Shown: one piece after another, positions 12,047 to 13,506 of the stretch
Position numbering within the stretch: position 1 is the stretch's first letter
How the letters are laid out: each line of letters begins with the position of its first letter
Notes under the pieces: generated by a model
Seen by the model: only the letters and a program-made list of their open reading frames with translations
The model's database searches: none
What the model was told of the DNA's origin: nothing
Position numbers and translations under genes: made by a program
Assembly (NCBI RefSeq): GCF_000955955.1
Contig: NZ_JYJG01000365.1
Coordinates: 1-13,506, forward strand
DNA: 13,506 nucleotides
Direction of reading: 5' to 3'
Origin: Lentzea aerocolonigenes
Lineage (GTDB): Bacteria > Actinomycetota > Actinomycetes > Mycobacteriales > Pseudonocardiaceae

Positions 12047-13506
12047 ATCTCCAGGTAGTCGAGGTTGGGTCCGCCGTTCGCCGTGGTGGCAACAGCCCGG
12101 ACCGTGTTCTCCCCCGCCGCCAGATCGAGAGTCACCGTCACCGACTGCCAGGTCGTCCACGCGCCGGTGCCCGCGAACGCCTGCTCGTCCACCGCCAGCT
12201 GGCCGTTGACCGAGATGTCGAGCGGCCGGTTCGCCGTGGTGCCGTTGGCGAACCGCAGCGTCACAGTGCGCGGACCCGCCGCATCGGCCATGACCTTGAA
12301 CTCCACCGCGGAACCGGAAACGTTGTCGTAGTTGACGAAGCCGGTGCCGGAGAAGCCCTCGTGGTTCGACTCCACGACGCCCTGGGTGACGACGCCGTTC
12401 TCGGCCTCGTACCGCGTCTCGGGCGTGGGCTCGCCTCCGCCACCACCGGCATACGAAGACCCGAGCCAGGCCTCGTCGATCCGCAGCTGCGCCTTGCCCT
12501 GCGTCGAGGTCTTCTCGACCCGGATGTGCCGCGCGGTGGTCCCAGCAGGCAGGTCGATGAACTGCACACCGCGGTGGTTCGGCAACGAGCCGGACTTCAC
12601 GTTGGTCCAATTGGAACCGTCGTTGGACGTGTAGACGTTGTAGTTCTTGATGCGCGCGGATCCCGAGGCCGGGTAGGTCGTCGAGTCCTCGCGCTGGTTC
12701 AGGGCGACGTACGAGACCTTGCGAGCCGAGCCGAGGTCGAAGCGCAGCGACACCGTGCCCGCACTCGTTGCGTCCCAGTAGGTCTGGTAGTTGCCGTCCG
12801 CCGCGGCCGAAGCCGGGTGGCCGGAACCGGAAGCCGACGCGCTCATCGTGTAGGACGACGGAGGAATGATCCCCTCACGCCCGGCCGTCTCGACCTTGAA
12901 CACCGTGTCGTACTGGTCCCAGGACGACACACCGGAAAGCGTCAGCGTGCCACCGGACTGCGAGAACGACACCACCGCGCCGGTCCGCAGGTTCGTGACG
13001 CGCGAGACCTTGTAACCGTTGTCCCGCACCTTCAGCGTGGACCCGGACGGCTTGGTGATCACGTGGATGTAGTTGAGGTTCGGGTTGGCCTTGGACACGG
13101 TCGTCACACCGTGCGCGCCGTCGTTCCAGAACCCGGGCTTCAGGCCGCCGTTCAGGTACCCGCCACCGGCGGTGCCGCCGATCGACTCCCAGATCTCGCG
13201 CAGGTACGAATCGGTGAAGTTGTTGAACGTGGCCTGGTTCGAGGGGAACTTGCCGTTGACCATCGCGGTCTCGGCCATCAACGCCTTGACGTCAGACCCC
13301 GCGTTCGTGATCAACCGGCCCAGAGTCAGCTTGTAGTCGACAGTGGAGTTCGACCCCGAATACCACCACGCACCACCGGAAGGCAGCTTGAAGCACGCCT
13401 CGATCAGCCGCGGCGCCGCCGTGTAGACCGCCTGCGGGTAGTCGTAGGAAGGCGTCATGCCGGTCTTCTGCTCGTTGCTGATCGTGTCCATGATCGGCGT
13501 GTCCTC
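12043..13506 (-). CDS. C-terminal part of a glycoside hydrolase (probably GH29 alpha-L-fucosidase) with CBM32 and CBM35
   Basis: The open frame runs past the right edge, so the start and most of the catalytic domain are not seen. The visible 487 residues are, in order: the end of a catalytic domain and a beta-sandwich (window about 12880-13506, including IMDTISNEQ, YDYPQAVY, and WDQYDTVFKVET at its end); an F5/8-type-C (CBM32) domain (about 12457-12852) with ADGNYQTYWD, YTSNDGSNW and a C-terminal RIDEAWLG strand; a Gly-rich linker; and a CBM35/CBM6-type domain (12043-12414) starting YEAENG and ending NLDYLEI. The catalytic end resembles secreted GH29 fucosidases, but the active-site residues are outside the window, so this is tentative. 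It should act outside the cell on a fucosylated plant or host glycan. It ends in a CTAG shared with the convergent APH-like gene. Confidence 0.8.
   Translation of the reverse strand, partial: EDTPIMDTISNEQKTGMTPSYDYPQAVYTAAPRLIEACFKLPSGGAWWYSGSNSTVDYKLTLGRLITNAGSDVKALMAETAMVNGKFPSNQATFNNFTDSYLREIWESIGGTAGGGYLNGGLKPGFWNDGAHGVTTVSKANPNLNYIHVITKPSGSTLKVRDNGYKVSRVTNLRTGAVVSFSQSGGTLTLSGVSSWDQYDTVFKVETAGREGIIPPSSYTMSASASGSGHPASAAADGNYQTYWDATSAGTVSLRFDLGSARKVSYVALNQREDSTTYPASGSARIKNYNVYTSNDGSNWTNVKSGSLPNHRGVQFIDLPAGTTARHIRVEKTSTQGKAQLRIDEAWLGSSYAGGGGGEPTPETRYEAENGVVTQGVVESNHEGFSGTGFVNYDNVSGSAVEFKVMADAAGPRTVTLRFANGTTANRPLDISVNGQLAVDEQAFAGTGAWTTWQSVTVTLDLAAGENTVRAVATTANGGPNLDYLEI

Noticed and set aside
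11126..12610. A 494-codon minus-strand frame across the APH-like gene
   Set aside because: Its translation has shadow composition, and it would read through two well-supported genes.

Overview
The window looks like a chromosomal segment of a high-GC, filamentous-type actinomycete. Evidence is the very GC-rich third codon positions, frequent GTG starts, Tat and Sec exported carbohydrate-active enzymes, an ECF sigma factor with a membrane partner, and a mycobacterial/actinobacterial-style wax ester synthase. Pseudonocardiales is my guess; the genus cannot be fixed by eye. I see no rRNA, tRNA, CRISPR, insertion sequence or phage genes.

Layout. (1) 145-1056 (+) encodes a secreted protein of unknown function with a HENDMEG motif. 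(2) 1032-2857 (-) is a two-gene operon: an HSL-type alpha/beta hydrolase followed, with an ATGA overlap, by a beta-lactamase-fold serine hydrolase. A PucR/CdaR-type HTH regulator (2953-3993, +) is divergent from it. (3) 4071-5447 (+) is a Tat-exported GH28 pectinase-fold enzyme with its own promoter and a near-perfect LacI-type operator. (4) 5449-9387 is a neutral-lipid region: a wax ester synthase/DGAT gene and a small LmeA-like gene (+), flanked on both sides by minus-strand alpha/beta hydrolases. The left hydrolase is divergent from the synthase and the right one convergent. (5) 9440-10848 (-) is an ECF sigma factor coupled by an ATGA overlap to a one-TM protein with four extracytoplasmic cysteines. 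(6) 10849-11140 is an intergenic region holding five copies of a degenerate ~20-bp motif. (7) 11141-12046 (+) is an APH-fold protein with altered catalytic residues. (8) 12043-13506 (-) is the C-terminal part of an extracellular glycoside hydrolase (probably GH29) with CBM32 and CBM35 modules, running off the right edge.

How they fit. The GH28 enzyme and the GH29-CBM32-CBM35 enzyme suggest plant polysaccharide use by a saprophyte. The WS/DGAT with flanking esterases suggests storage-lipid synthesis and turnover. The hydrolase/serine-hydrolase pair next to a PucR-like regulator looks like a small regulated ester or amide catabolic unit. Nothing here is a clear known defence, mobile or biosynthetic system.

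The most interesting signals are not the gene families themselves. They are the intergenic motif array beside the sigma factor, several starts with a TANNNT box about 7 nt upstream (leaderless type), very tight convergent gene ends (a shared CTAG stop palindrome, a TGAGTCA double stop, and overlaps of 25 and 91 bp), two paired TetR-like half-site operators, and several enzymes with non-canonical catalytic residues.
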